A DNA stretch of 20,860 bases from Acidobacteriaceae bacterium. GTDB lineage: Bacteria; Acidobacteriota; Terriglobia; Terriglobales; Acidobacteriaceae. The notes under the pieces are model-generated. The model was not told where the DNA came from. It did no database searches and saw nothing but the letters and a program-made list of their open reading frames with translations. Location of the stretch: the NCBI GenBank assembly GCA_025462805.1, contig JAOAPJ010000135.1, forward strand, positions 1 to 20,860. The letters run 5' to 3'. Position numbers and translations under genes: made by a program. This document shows, one piece after another, positions 1-8,270 of this stretch; position 1 is the first letter of the stretch; each line of letters opens with the position of its first letter.

Positions 1-1460
1 ATCGCTTCTCCACGGTTGGGCTACCGGACGCGGCGGTACGCGAGAGCCGGGACCGCGTTCGTGCTGCGATTCGTAACTCTGGGTTTGCTCTGCCACCGAC
101 CCACATCACGATTAATCTTGCCCCCGCCGATCTGAAGAAGGAGGGCTCGGGCTTTGACTTGCCGATCGCGGTGGGCATCCTGGGCGCGCATGGAGCTTTG
201 CAGAGCCGCGACCTAGGCCAATTCCTCATGGTGGGGGAGCTGGGACTGGATGGCAGCGTGCGCGGTGTGCCCGGCATGTTGCCGATCGCTGTGGCGGCGC
301 GGGAGCGCGGGATTGCGAACTTGATTGTGCCGGCGGCGAATGCGCCTGAGGCAGCGGTGGTTGAAGGGCTGAACGTATATCCGGTGGGGTCTCTGCCGGA
401 GGTGCGCGAGTTGCTGAACGCGGCAGCGAATGGCGGCATCAAGGTGCAGCCGTTTCGTGTGCGCACGAGCGAGATGTTGGACAAGCTGCAGCACTATCCC
501 TTTGACTTCCGGGATGTACGCGGCCAGACGATTGCCAAGCGCGCGCTGGAGATTGCGGCAGCGGGCGGTCACAACATCCTGATGATCGGGCCGCCCGGCT
601 CGGGCAAGACCATGCTGGCGAAGCGGCTGCCCTCCATCCTGACGCCGCTGACCTTTGCCGAGGCGCTGGAGACGACCAAGATCCACTCGGTGGCGGGTGT
701 GCTCGATGCCGAGTCGGGATTGGTCACGCGGCGTCCGTTTCGCTCGCCGCACCACACGATTTCGGACGCGGGATTGATCGGTGGCGGGGCTGTGCCACGG
801 CCTGGCGAGGTGTCGCTGGCGCACAACGGCGTCCTGTTTCTTGATGAGCTGCCGGAGTTCCCCCGCAACGTGCTGGAGGTAATGCGTCAGCCGCTTGAGG
901 ATGGGACGGTAACAATTGCCCGCGCATCGATGTCGTTGACCTTCCCCGCACGTTTCATGCTGGCTGCTGCGATGAACCCGTGCCCCTGCGGCTACTTCAA
1001 CGATAAAAGCCGCGAATGCGCCTGCACGCCCCCCATGATGCAGCGGTATGTATCGCGTGTTTCAGGGCCACTGCTGGATCGCATCGATATCCATATAGAG
1101 GTGCCGGCGGTTCAGTACCGCGAGCTGCGCGGTGGGCAGGCCAACGAGGGCTCGGCCGAGATACGGGCGAGGGTACTTGCGGCGCGGCTGCGGCAGCAGG
1201 AGCGCTTCCAGGGGGAGAAACTCTACTCAAATGCGCAGATGAGCACGCGGCAGATCCGCCAGTGGTGCGAGCTGCCGGACGAGGCGGAGCGACTGCTGGA
1301 GCGCGCCATGCAGCAGCAGGGGCTCAGCGCCCGGGCGCACGACCGCATTCTGAAGGTGGCGCGAACGATTGCGGACCTTGAGGGTACACCTGCCCTGAAT
1401 GTGCAGCATCTCGCGGAGGCAATCCAGTATCGGACGCTGGACCGGAACTACTGGGGATGA
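1..1460 (+). CDS. comM: ComM/YifB-family Mg-chelatase-like AAA+ ATPase, 5' end cut by window
   Basis: The reading frame is open from the window edge (first full codon at base 3) to TGA 1458-1460, giving about 486 residues; by comparison with E. coli ComM roughly 30 N-terminal residues lie outside. The early part reads as the ChlI-like domain (VGLPD, then [13 protein letters not shown]). The AAA module has Walker A GPPGSGKT at bases 588-611 and Walker [10 protein letters not shown] around 834-860. A Cys-rich motif [11 protein letters not shown] follows near 973, then the C-terminal Mg-chelatase helical domain. Family members are hexameric DNA helicases that drive branch migration when incoming single-stranded DNA is integrated during natural transformation, and act in the cytoplasm. 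An internal TTG at 159 is not the start, because conserved sequence runs upstream of it. The family call is firm; that this strain is naturally competent is not shown. Confidence 0.95.
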   Translation, partial: RFSTVGLPDAAVRESRDRVRAAIRNSGFALPPTHITINLAPADLKKEGSGFDLPIAVGILGAHGALQSRDLGQFLMVGELGLDGSVRGVPGMLPIAVAARERGIANLIVPAANAPEAAVVEGLNVYPVGSLPEVRELLNAAANGGIKVQPFRVRTSEMLDKLQHYPFDFRDVRGQTIAKRALEIAAAGGHNILMIGPPGSGKTMLAKRLPSILTPLTFAEALETTKIHSVAGVLDAESGLVTRRPFRSPHHTISDAGLIGGGAVPRPGEVSLAHNGVLFLDELPEFPRNVLEVMRQPLEDGTVTIARASMSLTFPARFMLAAAMNPCPCGYFNDKSRECACTPPMMQRYVSRVSGPLLDRIDIHIEVPAVQYRELRGGQANEGSAEIRARVLAARLRQQERFQGEKLYSNAQMSTRQIRQWCELPDEAERLLERAMQQQGLSARAHDRILKVARTIADLEGTPALNVQHLAEAIQYRTLDRNYWG

Positions 1461-1534
1461 ATCGGACGCCGGGCTCTAGTCTGCACCTTCCTAGGGACTT
1501 CCCGAGGTTCCATTTTATGGAGAGTACCCAGTTT

Positions 1535-1570
1535 GGCTCCGACGGGTGGCGGTATAGCGGGTTCGGAGCC
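1535..1570. repeat. Inverted repeat / hairpin downstream of comM
   Basis: GGCTCCGA (1535-1542) and TCGGAGCC (1563-1570) are perfect 8-base inverted arms around a 20-base loop, 75 bases after the comM stop. It could slow or end comM transcription, but no T-run follows on the plus strand, so it is not a canonical intrinsic terminator. Apart from this hairpin, bases 1461-1660 hold nothing I recognise. Confidence 0.4.
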
Positions 1571-1664
1571 GTCCAGGTAGAGCATTAGAATGAGGTACAT
1601 AAACCTGCTTATGAAATCATTACGGATATTTGGATAAAAACTACAAAAAGGTACCAAAAAAAAG

Positions 1665-1693
1665 TTGACCGCTTGTCCAACAACCTTTATTGT
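1665..1693 (+). promoter_or_regulatory. Strong sigma-70-like promoter
   Basis: TTGACC (1665-1670, 5 of 6 matches to TTGACA), a 17-base spacer and TATTGT (1688-1693, 4 of 6 matches to TATAAT) sit just after an A-rich stretch (about 1636-1663) that resembles an UP element. Predicted transcription starts near 1700. The next gene starts at 2029, so the transcript is either a separate RNA or a leader of about 330 bases for the omega-rho unit. It is the best promoter match I found between comM and the omega gene. Confidence 0.55.
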
Positions 1694-1699
1694 CGTCGT

Positions 1700-1905
1700 T
1701 GCCAGGGGTGATCGGTTCCACATCACCTACGAGACGGGGGTCTGTTCCCGGAGGCCATCGAGCCAGAGCGATGCAGGGACGTTCTGATTCGAACCCTCGC
1801 AAGTCGGGGAGCGGTCTGCCAGTCCGGTTGCCGATTCCAAAGCATTTGAGCCGTTTGCAGTAATGGCAGCAGGGGGAGGGATGAGATTTTTCAATGCATC
1901 CTTTT
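1700..1905 (+). ncRNA. Possible structured RNA gene or long 5' leader upstream of rpoZ-rho
   Basis: The stretch lies directly after the promoter at 1665-1693 and ends at a small hairpin, GGATG (1879-1883) with CATCC (1897-1901), followed by TTTT (1902-1905). That gives about 200 nt, the size class of 6S RNA. Local helices can be drawn: CGGG/CCCG (1735-1738 with 1747-1750), CATCG/CGATG (1756-1760 with 1769-1773) and GTTC/GAAC (1781-1784 with 1791-1794). A long-range closing stem pairs GG-GATCGG (1707-1715, one bulged T) with CCGATTCC (1831-1838). No long reading frame uses the stretch. I cannot assign an RNA family: the folding is by eye, and the terminator stem is short. Bases 1906-2012 show no further recognisable feature. 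Confidence 0.25.
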
Positions 1906-2028
1906 CAATGGTTTTGCGTCAATAAACCGTACCGAAAAACAACACAGACTGAGGTGATGGCCTCCAATGGGTATGCCCCAAGGGGGACTTCTCACCAAGA
2001 TCGTCGATAACTGAGAGGATAACTTTTC

Positions 2029-2256
2029 ATGCGTTCCGATCTGATTTATGGGGCTTTAACCCACATATCGAACCGCTACCAGCTCTGCCAGCTCGCCTCC
2101 AAGGCGACCCGCAAGCTGCATAAGCCCAACACTCGTTTGCAGGACACGACAAACGAGGTGCTCGTTCGCTTCCACCAGGCCAGCCCGGTTGCCGGTGGCA
2201 CCGCTGATGCCGGTGTAGCTAAAGAGCATGTAACGCAGCAGCGCCGCGCAGCCTAA
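2029..2256 (+). CDS. rpoZ: Probable RNA polymerase omega subunit (acidobacterial type)
   Basis: A 75-residue basic protein starts at ATG 2029 with a good ribosome site GAGAGGA at 2013-2019. Residues 12-30 (HISNRYQLCQLASKATRKL) match the core of omega, where an N-R-[FY]-x-L motif is followed by a helix ending in R-x-L; omega wraps the beta-prime C-terminus and helps core assembly. The following part (NTRLQDTTNEVLVRF) differs from the usual omega K-x-x-x-x-A-L-x-E-I segment, and the last 25 residues are low-complexity and probably disordered. It lies 111 bases upstream of rho on the same strand, so the two are probably co-transcribed. The call rests on motif memory only; a conserved small protein of unknown role is the alternative. 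Confidence 0.6.
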   Translation: MRSDLIYGALTHISNRYQLCQLASKATRKLHKPNTRLQDTTNEVLVRFHQASPVAGGTADAGVAKEHVTQQRRAA

Positions 2257-2277
2257 GCGCGGCCGCCGCTGCGGCGG
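2243..2277 (+). promoter_or_regulatory. Two mutually exclusive GC-rich hairpins at the rpoZ stop
   Basis: Hairpin 1 is GCCGCGC (2243-2249), loop AGCCTAA holding the omega stop codon, then GCGCGGC (2257-2263). Hairpin 2 is CCGCCG (2263-2268), loop CTG, then CGGCGG (2272-2277); its arms extend to seven perfect pairs if a one-base loop is allowed. Both use base 2263 and lie end to end, so ribosomes finishing omega could influence which forms. No T-run follows either. Confidence 0.45.
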
Positions 2278-2300
2278 TACAATACTCATCAGTAGAGTTG

Positions 2301-2356
2301 AACCCCCTCCTGCAACAAACCCTCCTTCACTGTCGTTCCCTCCTTAACCTCCTACC
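2301..2356 (+). promoter_or_regulatory. C-rich, G-poor leader of rho (candidate rut site)
   Basis: By count this 56-base stretch has 28 C and only 3 G, in a window that is otherwise G- and C-rich. It carries four CCTCC blocks (2306-2310, 2321-2325, 2339-2343, 2349-2353). Rho binds unstructured C-rich, G-poor RNA with pyrimidine-C dinucleotides, and rho genes in other bacteria are known to be controlled by Rho-dependent termination in the leader. The position, ending 11 bases before the rho start codon, fits such autoregulation. Function is inferred. Confidence 0.5.
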
Positions 2357-2367
2357 GTAGGTGCATT

Positions 2368-3618
<1,251 letters not shown>

Positions 3619-3636
3619 GGATCCATCCAACGATCA

Positions 3637-3667
3637 CGATGCCTCGTTCCTACGGGACGGGGCATCG
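3637..3667 (+). terminator. Stable hairpin after rho
   Basis: CGATGCCTCGTTCC (3637-3650) and GGGACGGGGCATCG (3654-3667) form a 14-pair stem in RNA, including two G-U wobbles, with loop TAC. It begins 18 bases after the rho stop and ends before the ribosome site of the next gene. It lacks a clear T-run (CTGTTG follows), so termination would be partial or the hairpin may protect the 3' end. Confidence 0.5.
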
Positions 3668-3689
3668 CTGTTGTGGAGGTTCACCGCGC

Positions 3690-4172
3690 ATGCTCATCCG
3701 TGCTGCCACGCGGAGTGACGAAGAGGCGATCTGGGCCATTCTGGAACCGATCGTGCGCGCAGGTGACACGTATACGCTGCCAAGCGATATGGGCCGGGAG
3801 GACGCGCTGGCCTACTGGTTCTCAGCCGATCACCAGGTGTTCGTTGCCGAGGAGAGAGCGAGCGTTCTGGGCACGTACTATCTCCGCCCCAACCAGCGCG
3901 GCGGCGGGTCGCATGTCGCGAACTGCGGCTATATCGTGGCGCAGCACGCAATGGGTCGCGGCGTGGCACGCGCGATGTGTCTGCATTCACTCGAGCGAGC
4001 CAGCGAGCGCGGCTTTCTCGCGATGCAATTCAACTTCGTCGTCAGCACGAATCAGCGCGCGGTGCAGCTGTGGACGCACCTGGGCTTCACTACGGTGGGC
4101 TGGCTGCCTGCCGCATTTCTTCATCCGGAGTTCGGCTACGTAGACGCGCTGGTCATGTATCGTGCGCTGTAA
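3690..4172 (+). CDS. GNAT-family N-acetyltransferase
   Basis: I chose ATG 3690, preceded by GGAGG at 3675-3679, over an in-frame ATG at 3639 because the earlier start would fall inside the hairpin after rho and add residues that do not look like the family. The 160-residue product opens with the GNAT beta-1 segment MLIRAATRSDEEAIWAIL. The acetyl-CoA binding motif A is degenerate: HAMGRGVARAMCLHSLERA (about residues 89-107) stands where Q-x-x-G-x-G/A is usual. The late part (NQRAVQLWTHLGFTTVGWLP) is the typical motif B. Such enzymes move an acetyl group from acetyl-CoA to an amine, often an antibiotic, amino acid or protein N-terminus; the substrate cannot be read from sequence. It resembles the L-amino-acid or phosphinothricin-type cytoplasmic acetyltransferases, but only at subfamily-guess level. 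Confidence 0.9.
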   Translation: MLIRAATRSDEEAIWAILEPIVRAGDTYTLPSDMGREDALAYWFSADHQVFVAEERASVLGTYYLRPNQRGGGSHVANCGYIVAQHAMGRGVARAMCLHSLERASERGFLAMQFNFVVSTNQRAVQLWTHLGFTTVGWLPAAFLHPEFGYVDALVMYRAL

Positions 4173-4187
4173 GGGTGGCGAGGCACG

Positions 4188-4391
4188 ATGGGCGGCTTAG
4201 GGAACATCATGATCGGGTACTTCTTCGGCTTCGCGCTCGGAGTTGGCTGCGCCCTGGCGGTGATGTACACGATCTGGGCCGGGGGCTACAGGCGCGCGGT
4301 CGAGCACTCCCTGATGGTGGATCCGCCGGAGCGATTCCGCATGATGCGAGAGGCTGCAGTACGTAAGCAGGCGAAGCAGTCTCGCGGCTGA
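4188..4391 (+). CDS. Small single-pass membrane protein of unknown function
   Basis: A 67-residue frame starts at ATG 4188, 15 bases after the acetyltransferase stop, with GGCGAGG at 4177-4183 as ribosome site. It has one hydrophobic helix (residues 8-31, Gly/Ala-rich with G-x-x-x-G spacing) followed by a basic, soluble tail ending in KQAKQSRG. The first residues are short and uncharged, and the positive tail suggests it stays in the cytoplasm. I recognise no family. It is likely co-expressed with the acetyltransferase. Its stop lies only 3 bases from the end of the convergent channel gene. A second possible start is ATG 4209. Confidence 0.55.
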   Translation: MGGLGNIMIGYFFGFALGVGCALAVMYTIWAGGYRRAVEHSLMVDPPERFRMMREAAVRKQAKQSRG

Positions 4392-4394
4392 CGC

Positions 4395-5228
4395 TTACTC
4401 TTCGACGGTTTGCCCGTACTCGAGCATCGTCACCAGACCAACCCCGCCGATGATATTGCCGAGCACGGCAGGCCAGAGCCATCTCACATAGGCGAGCCCG
4501 GGGAGACTGCTATGGAGAACGGCTGCGAGGATCTCCCCGCTGCTGGCGATGGAGTGGGCGAAGTGCCCGAGGCCCACCACAAAGGCCAGCAGCCAGATGA
4601 GCATCACGGAGCCGCTGATGGAGTGACTGCCGCTAACCAGCCAGGCGACCATCGCGATGATCCACCCACCGATGATGGCGCTCCAGAAGATCGAGGACAG
4701 AGAGTGATTGGCGTTCTCAAGGCCGATGGCGGCCAGGCTCTCCACATACTTCGGCTGCAGAGCATCGGTTCGCACTGCGAGCGCAGCGAAGGCGAGCGAG
4801 CCGATGCAGTTTGAGACGAGTACGATCGCCCACAGGCGCAGTGTCGCGAAGTAGTGGCGGCGCTCACTCAGGACGAGCGCCACCGGGTAAAGGGTATTTT
4901 CCGTGAACAACTGAGCGCGGCCTAGGATGACGGCGATGAATCCGACAGGATAGAGCAGCGCTGTGACGAATGAGGCCCAGCCGGCGGTGCCGAGCTCGGC
5001 ACGCGCGATAGCCGTCGCGAGTCCCGTCAGTCCCATGGTGATCCCGCCAGCGAAGCCAGAGATAGCCAGAGCGCGTGCGGGCCGTTTGAGCTCCTGCCGC
5101 GCATTCTTGGCCACCTGCGCATAAATCTGGTGCGCAGTCGGGCGCTCCAGATCCTGCTGCACCTGTGCCGTGGAAGAATCCGATGAACTCGGTCGCGACA
5201 ATTGCTTCACGGCTTCCCGTATGGGCAT
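4395..5228 (-). CDS. Formate/nitrite transporter family protein, YfdC-like
   Basis: The 277-residue product has a polar N-terminal arm of about 50 residues and then about six membrane helices. Family marks: GFAGGITMGLTG (58-69), GRAQLFTENTLYPV (103-116), FVVGLGHFAHSIASSGE (216-232, with His225 at the position of the pore histidine of FocA-type channels) and GNIIGG (257-262). The FTENT and GLG.F.H pattern is closest to the YfdC branch, whose substrate is not established, rather than to FocA or NirC. FNT proteins form pentameric inner-membrane channels for small monovalent anions. Start ATG 5228 has AGGAG just upstream. It lies 26 bases downstream of the general stress protein gene on the same strand, so the pair is probably one transcript. 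Confidence 0.88.
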   Translation of the reverse strand: MPIREAVKQLSRPSSSDSSTAQVQQDLERPTAHQIYAQVAKNARQELKRPARALAISGFAGGITMGLTGLATAIARAELGTAGWASFVTALLYPVGFIAVILGRAQLFTENTLYPVALVLSERRHYFATLRLWAIVLVSNCIGSLAFAALAVRTDALQPKYVESLAAIGLENANHSLSSIFWSAIIGGWIIAMVAWLVSGSHSISGSVMLIWLLAFVVGLGHFAHSIASSGEILAAVLHSSLPGLAYVRWLWPAVLGNIIGGVGLVTMLEYGQTVEE

Positions 5229-5254
5229 GGAACTCCTGACGTACAGTGCTGCGG

Positions 5255-5770
5255 TTAGGATGCTTTGGGTACGATCGGTACGCGTGCGTGCTCTGCCACC
5301 TTACCCTCGCCTCCGCGGAGGGCCCGCTCAAGAATGCGAATGTTGCGAACGATGGCGCTGGAGGGAGCGTCCCAGTACTCCGCCTCTTCCACGCGCACGG
5401 TCAGCACCGTGATCTCCGGATCGTCCTCGCCATGAGGAAACCAGGCCTTGAGGTTCGGATGCCACAGCTCGTGGATGCGGGCTTGATCGCGATGGAGAGA
5501 AGCCGTGCCGCTGAGGCTGACGAAGATGCTCTGATGCGTGTCGACGTAGGTGAGGTTCACCCTGGAGTCGTCACGGATCTCATCAACCTTCTCGGAGTGG
5601 GCGCGCGTGAGAAAGAAGAGCTCGCCTGTGAAGTGATCCTGCTGCGTAGCCATGGGCCGGCTGTAGAGCGATCCGTTCGGGTCGATCGTCGTCAACATGG
5701 CGACATGAATGTCTTTGATCAGGCTCCAGATCTTCTCGATTGCTTTCGTCTGCGACTGGGGTTCGGGCAT
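5255..5770 (-). CDS. General stress protein 26-like flavin split-barrel protein (PNPOx family)
   Basis: ATG 5770 is chosen because AAAGGAG lies 9 bases upstream on the minus strand; the frame extends further 5' but that extension is Pro/His-rich and not family-like. The 171-residue product begins MPEPQSQTKAIEKIWSLIKD and carries the split-barrel strands AMLTTID (about 24-30) and YSRPM (36-40). It also has LFFLTRAHSEKVDEI (50-64) and the C-terminal block WFPHGEDDPEITVLTVRVEEAEYWD, typical of COG3871 stress proteins. Members bind FMN, FAD or related cofactors; their enzymatic role is poorly known, though related proteins are induced by general stress. It is the first gene of a unit with the FNT channel, which hints at a stress-linked anion function. 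The last 30 residues are basic and variable. Confidence 0.85.
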   Translation of the reverse strand: MPEPQSQTKAIEKIWSLIKDIHVAMLTTIDPNGSLYSRPMATQQDHFTGELFFLTRAHSEKVDEIRDDSRVNLTYVDTHQSIFVSLSGTASLHRDQARIHELWHPNLKAWFPHGEDDPEITVLTVRVEEAEYWDAPSSAIVRNIRILERALRGGEGKVAEHARVPIVPKAS

Positions 5771-5863
5771 GTGGTCTGACTCCTTTCCGGGATCCCACAG
5801 GGGGTTGGATGCCGGCAGAGCAGGGAGTAGGCGAGCGTAGCCGATCCCCGGTTTGATGTGGTT

Positions 5864-5881
5864 CTCCACCCCTGGGTGGAG
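5864..5881. promoter_or_regulatory. 18-base palindrome between the divergent stress and cytochrome genes
   Basis: CTCCACCC (5864-5871), CT, GGGTGGAG (5874-5881) is a perfect palindrome with two central bases. It lies 94 bases upstream of the stress-protein start and about 105 bases upstream of the cytochrome start, inside the shared intergenic region. It could be an operator or a leader hairpin; nothing identifies a partner. Confidence 0.35.
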
Positions 5882-5937
5882 ATGAGGGGAGGATTGCGGA
5901 TCGCCAATGTCTACAGGGGTCTGCGCGTGCTTCGCGC

Positions 5938-5967
5938 TTGCTGCCGGCACCCCGCGATCGTTATAGT
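5938..5967 (+). promoter_or_regulatory. Promoter of the cytochrome gene
   Basis: TTGCTG (5938-5943), an 18-base spacer and TATAGT (5962-5967, 5 of 6) predict a start near 5974, about 12 bases before ATG 5986. The TTG that would give a longer reading frame from 5938 is the -35 element itself, which argues against that longer start. Confidence 0.45.
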
Positions 5968-5985
5968 CTCTCTCGACCCTCTCGT

Positions 5986-8256
5986 ATGCAAACCAGCCGC
6001 CGCAACCTGTCGCATCCGCCAGACAAGGCCGGAGTGGCGCCACGTCATCGTGTGCCAGATCATGGCGCGCTGCGTCTGTCCCGGTGGCTGCTGTGCGGCG
6101 CCGGCGCCGTTGCGGTTTGCATCGGCGGGTTGAAGTCGCTGCACGCCGGAGAACGGCTGGACGACGAGCGCCAGAAGTATGCCGACCAGGTATCGCAGAC
6201 CTACAGCTACCGTTTTGGCAAGGGCGAGCCGTTCCTCCCGAGCAATGCGAAGATCGAAGGGGACACGTTTATCCAGCCGGGCGCCTTCCCAACGGCGCAG
6301 TATTGCCGACACTGCCATGAGGCCTCCTATCACCAATGGCGACAGTCGCTGCACGCCAATTCGTTCCGGACGCCGTTCTACACAAAGAATGTCGGCCTGC
6401 TGCAGAACACCAAGGGCATGGAGTTCTCAAGGCACTGTGAGGGCTGTCACAACCCGATTGAGTTGTTCTCCGGTCAGGTGACGCCGCAGCCGACATCGAA
6501 GGACCGTGAATTCGATCAGGACGGTGTCACCTGCATGGTGTGCCACTCCATCCAGAAGCTGCAGCCGACCTATGGTCTTGGCTCCTACGTGATGGGCGTC
6601 CCTGCCGTGATGGTCGATGGGCAGGGCAAGCCGATCCCGGGCGAGGTGAGCTATGCCGAGATCAACGCGCATGTCGACCGACACAAGGCTGCGGTTATGA
6701 AGGATTTCTACCGCAGTCCGGAGTACTGCGCGTCCTGCCATAAGGCGAATATTCCGGAGACGCTGAACGATTACAAGTGGCTGCGCGCGATCGGACTCTA
6801 CGATGAGTGGCAGCAGTCATCCTATGCCAAGCAGTCGCCGCTGCCCTTCTACGAGAAGGACGTTCAGACGTGCCAGAGTTGCCATATGACCCGCGAGCAG
6901 GCGATGCAGGCCGATGTGGCTGCGAAGAACGGCACGATTGTGTCGCATCGCTGGATTGGCGGCAACACGGCCGTGCCCTTTCTGTACGGATATGACGAGC
7001 AGTTGAAGAAGACGCTTGAGTACCTGAAGGCGGACAAGCTGAACGTGGATCTGTTCGCGCTGGCCAAGCCGGATGGCTCAGACCTGATCGCCCCGCTGGG
7101 GACGAAGTCTTTCGAGTTGAAGCCCGGCGACGAGCTGCAGGCGATGGTGGTGATCCAGAACAAGGGCGTGGGGCACACCCTCATCCCTGAGCAGCGCGAC
7201 ATGTACGAGGCGTGGACAGAGTTTGAGCTGAGTGACGCGGATGGCAAGGTGCTGCATGCGAGCGGACGCCTGAGCTCCGACGGAACGCTCGATCCCGAGG
7301 CGCACAGCTTCGTCACGCGGCTGCTGGACAAGGATGGCGGGCTGCTGACTAAGCACGAGATCTGGCAGCGGAGAACCACTGCGACGGATGCGACGATTCG
7401 CCCCGGCCGTTCCACCCTGGTGCGCTACGGATTCCGCATCCCGAAGGACGGCAGAGGTCCGTATACATTGACAGCCAAGGTGAACTATCGCCACTTCAAC
7501 GAGGCATTCACTGATTTTGCTCTCGGTACGAAGCACCCGGCGTATCCGGTGGCGGAGATGGCGCTGCGCTCGCGCGTGCTGAAGATAGGGGAGAACGCCC
7601 CCGCTGCTGCGGAGCCGAAGGATAACCCGGAGTGGATGCGCTGGAACAACTTCGGTATCGCGCTGCTGGACCAGGCGCAATACGCAGAGGCGAAGGATGC
7701 CTTCAGCGAGGTTATGAAGCTGCGGCCGGACTATGGCGACGCGTACACGAACCTAGGCGTCGTGTACCTGCAATGGGAGCGCTATGCCGAAGCCGCCGAG
7801 AGCCTGAGGAAGGCGCTCGCCATGAGGCCGGGCGATGCGCGTGCGCTGTACTACCAGGCACTGGTCGAGCGAAACCAGGGCGAACTGGACGTAGCCGTCG
7901 CGGATCTGCAGCAGGTAGTGCGTCAGTTCCCGCTATCGCCGGATGCGCATCGTGAGCTGGGCTTCAGCTACTACCAGCAACACAAGTACGACCTTGCCCG
8001 GGTGGAGTACGAGACGGTGCAGAGGATTGAGCCGGATGATTTGTCGGCGCACTACAACCTGGCGATCATCTATCGGCGCGAGGGTGACAAGCAGAAGGCA
8101 GCGGCTCAAGCTGTCCTGTTTGCAGATGAGAAAGACGATCCGATGGCCAGCACAGCAACGTTGGGCTTCCTGCGGCAACACCCGGAACTCTCCGGTGAGA
8201 GCGTGCCATGGCACCTGCATACCGCCGACGAGACCGCTGCGGCGGCAAGGAAATAA
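5986..8256 (+). CDS. Exported pentaheme cytochrome c with C-terminal TPR domain
   Basis: From ATG 5986 the protein has 756 residues. A basic N-terminus and one hydrophobic segment (residues 31-50, RLSRWLLCGAGAVAVCIGGL) look like an uncleaved or cleaved export signal. Five c-heme motifs follow: CRHCH (107-111), CEGCH (151-155), CMVCH (183-187), CASCH (248-252) and CQSCH (296-300). Spacing and surrounding sequence resemble the cytochrome c554 class. A beta-rich region without cysteines (about 320-540) comes next, then about five TPR units (548-714). Heme attachment requires the periplasm, so the role is likely electron transfer on or near the outer face of the inner membrane. The TPRs suggest it docks partners. 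No known reductase signature lets me name a substrate. The ribosome site is weak and the predicted leader is very short. The next gene starts 15 bases after its stop. Confidence 0.85.
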   Translation: MQTSRRNLSHPPDKAGVAPRHRVPDHGALRLSRWLLCGAGAVAVCIGGLKSLHAGERLDDERQKYADQVSQTYSYRFGKGEPFLPSNAKIEGDTFIQPGAFPTAQYCRHCHEASYHQWRQSLHANSFRTPFYTKNVGLLQNTKGMEFSRHCEGCHNPIELFSGQVTPQPTSKDREFDQDGVTCMVCHSIQKLQPTYGLGSYVMGVPAVMVDGQGKPIPGEVSYAEINAHVDRHKAAVMKDFYRSPEYCASCHKANIPETLNDYKWLRAIGLYDEWQQSSYAKQSPLPFYEKDVQTCQSCHMTREQAMQADVAAKNGTIVSHRWIGGNTAVPFLYGYDEQLKKTLEYLKADKLNVDLFALAKPDGSDLIAPLGTKSFELKPGDELQAMVVIQNKGVGHTLIPEQRDMYEAWTEFELSDADGKVLHASGRLSSDGTLDPEAHSFVTRLLDKDGGLLTKHEIWQRRTTATDATIRPGRSTLVRYGFRIPKDGRGPYTLTAKVNYRHFNEAFTDFALGTKHPAYPVAEMALRSRVLKIGENAPAAAEPKDNPEWMRWNNFGIALLDQAQYAEAKDAFSEVMKLRPDYGDAYTNLGVVYLQWERYAEAAESLRKALAMRPGDARALYYQALVERNQGELDVAVADLQQVVRQFPLSPDAHRELGFSYYQQHKYDLARVEYETVQRIEPDDLSAHYNLAIIYRREGDKQKAAAQAVLFADEKDDPMASTATLGFLRQHPELSGESVPWHLHTADETAAAARK

Positions 8257-8270
8257 GGCAGTGCAGCGGG

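Noticed and set aside
1448..1726. Minus-strand open frame of 92 codons in the comM-rpoZ gap
   Set aside because: No ribosome site, no domain, atypical composition, and it runs through the promoter and hairpin of the region.
1756..1840. tRNA-like T-loop (TTCGAATC) on the minus strand, with a nearby tract (ACTGGCAGACCGCTC) resembling the D-arm of tRNA-Leu
   Set aside because: The bases around the loop do not form a T-stem (CAGAA follows where a complement of GAGGG is needed), no acceptor stem can be drawn, and GATTC is better explained as the loop of the GTTC/GAAC hairpin on the plus strand.
2255..2283. TACAAT (2278-2283) as a separate rho promoter
   Set aside because: No acceptable -35 hexamer lies 16 to 18 bases upstream; the region there is the GC-rich hairpin.
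5938..5985. TTG start extending the cytochrome by 16 residues
   Set aside because: The TTG is the -35 element of the promoter at 5938-5967, and the added residues lack signal-peptide character.
5771..6043. N-terminal extension of the stress protein by 91 residues
   Set aside because: The extension is not family-like, overlaps the cytochrome gene and its promoter, and ATG 5770 has a strong ribosome site.
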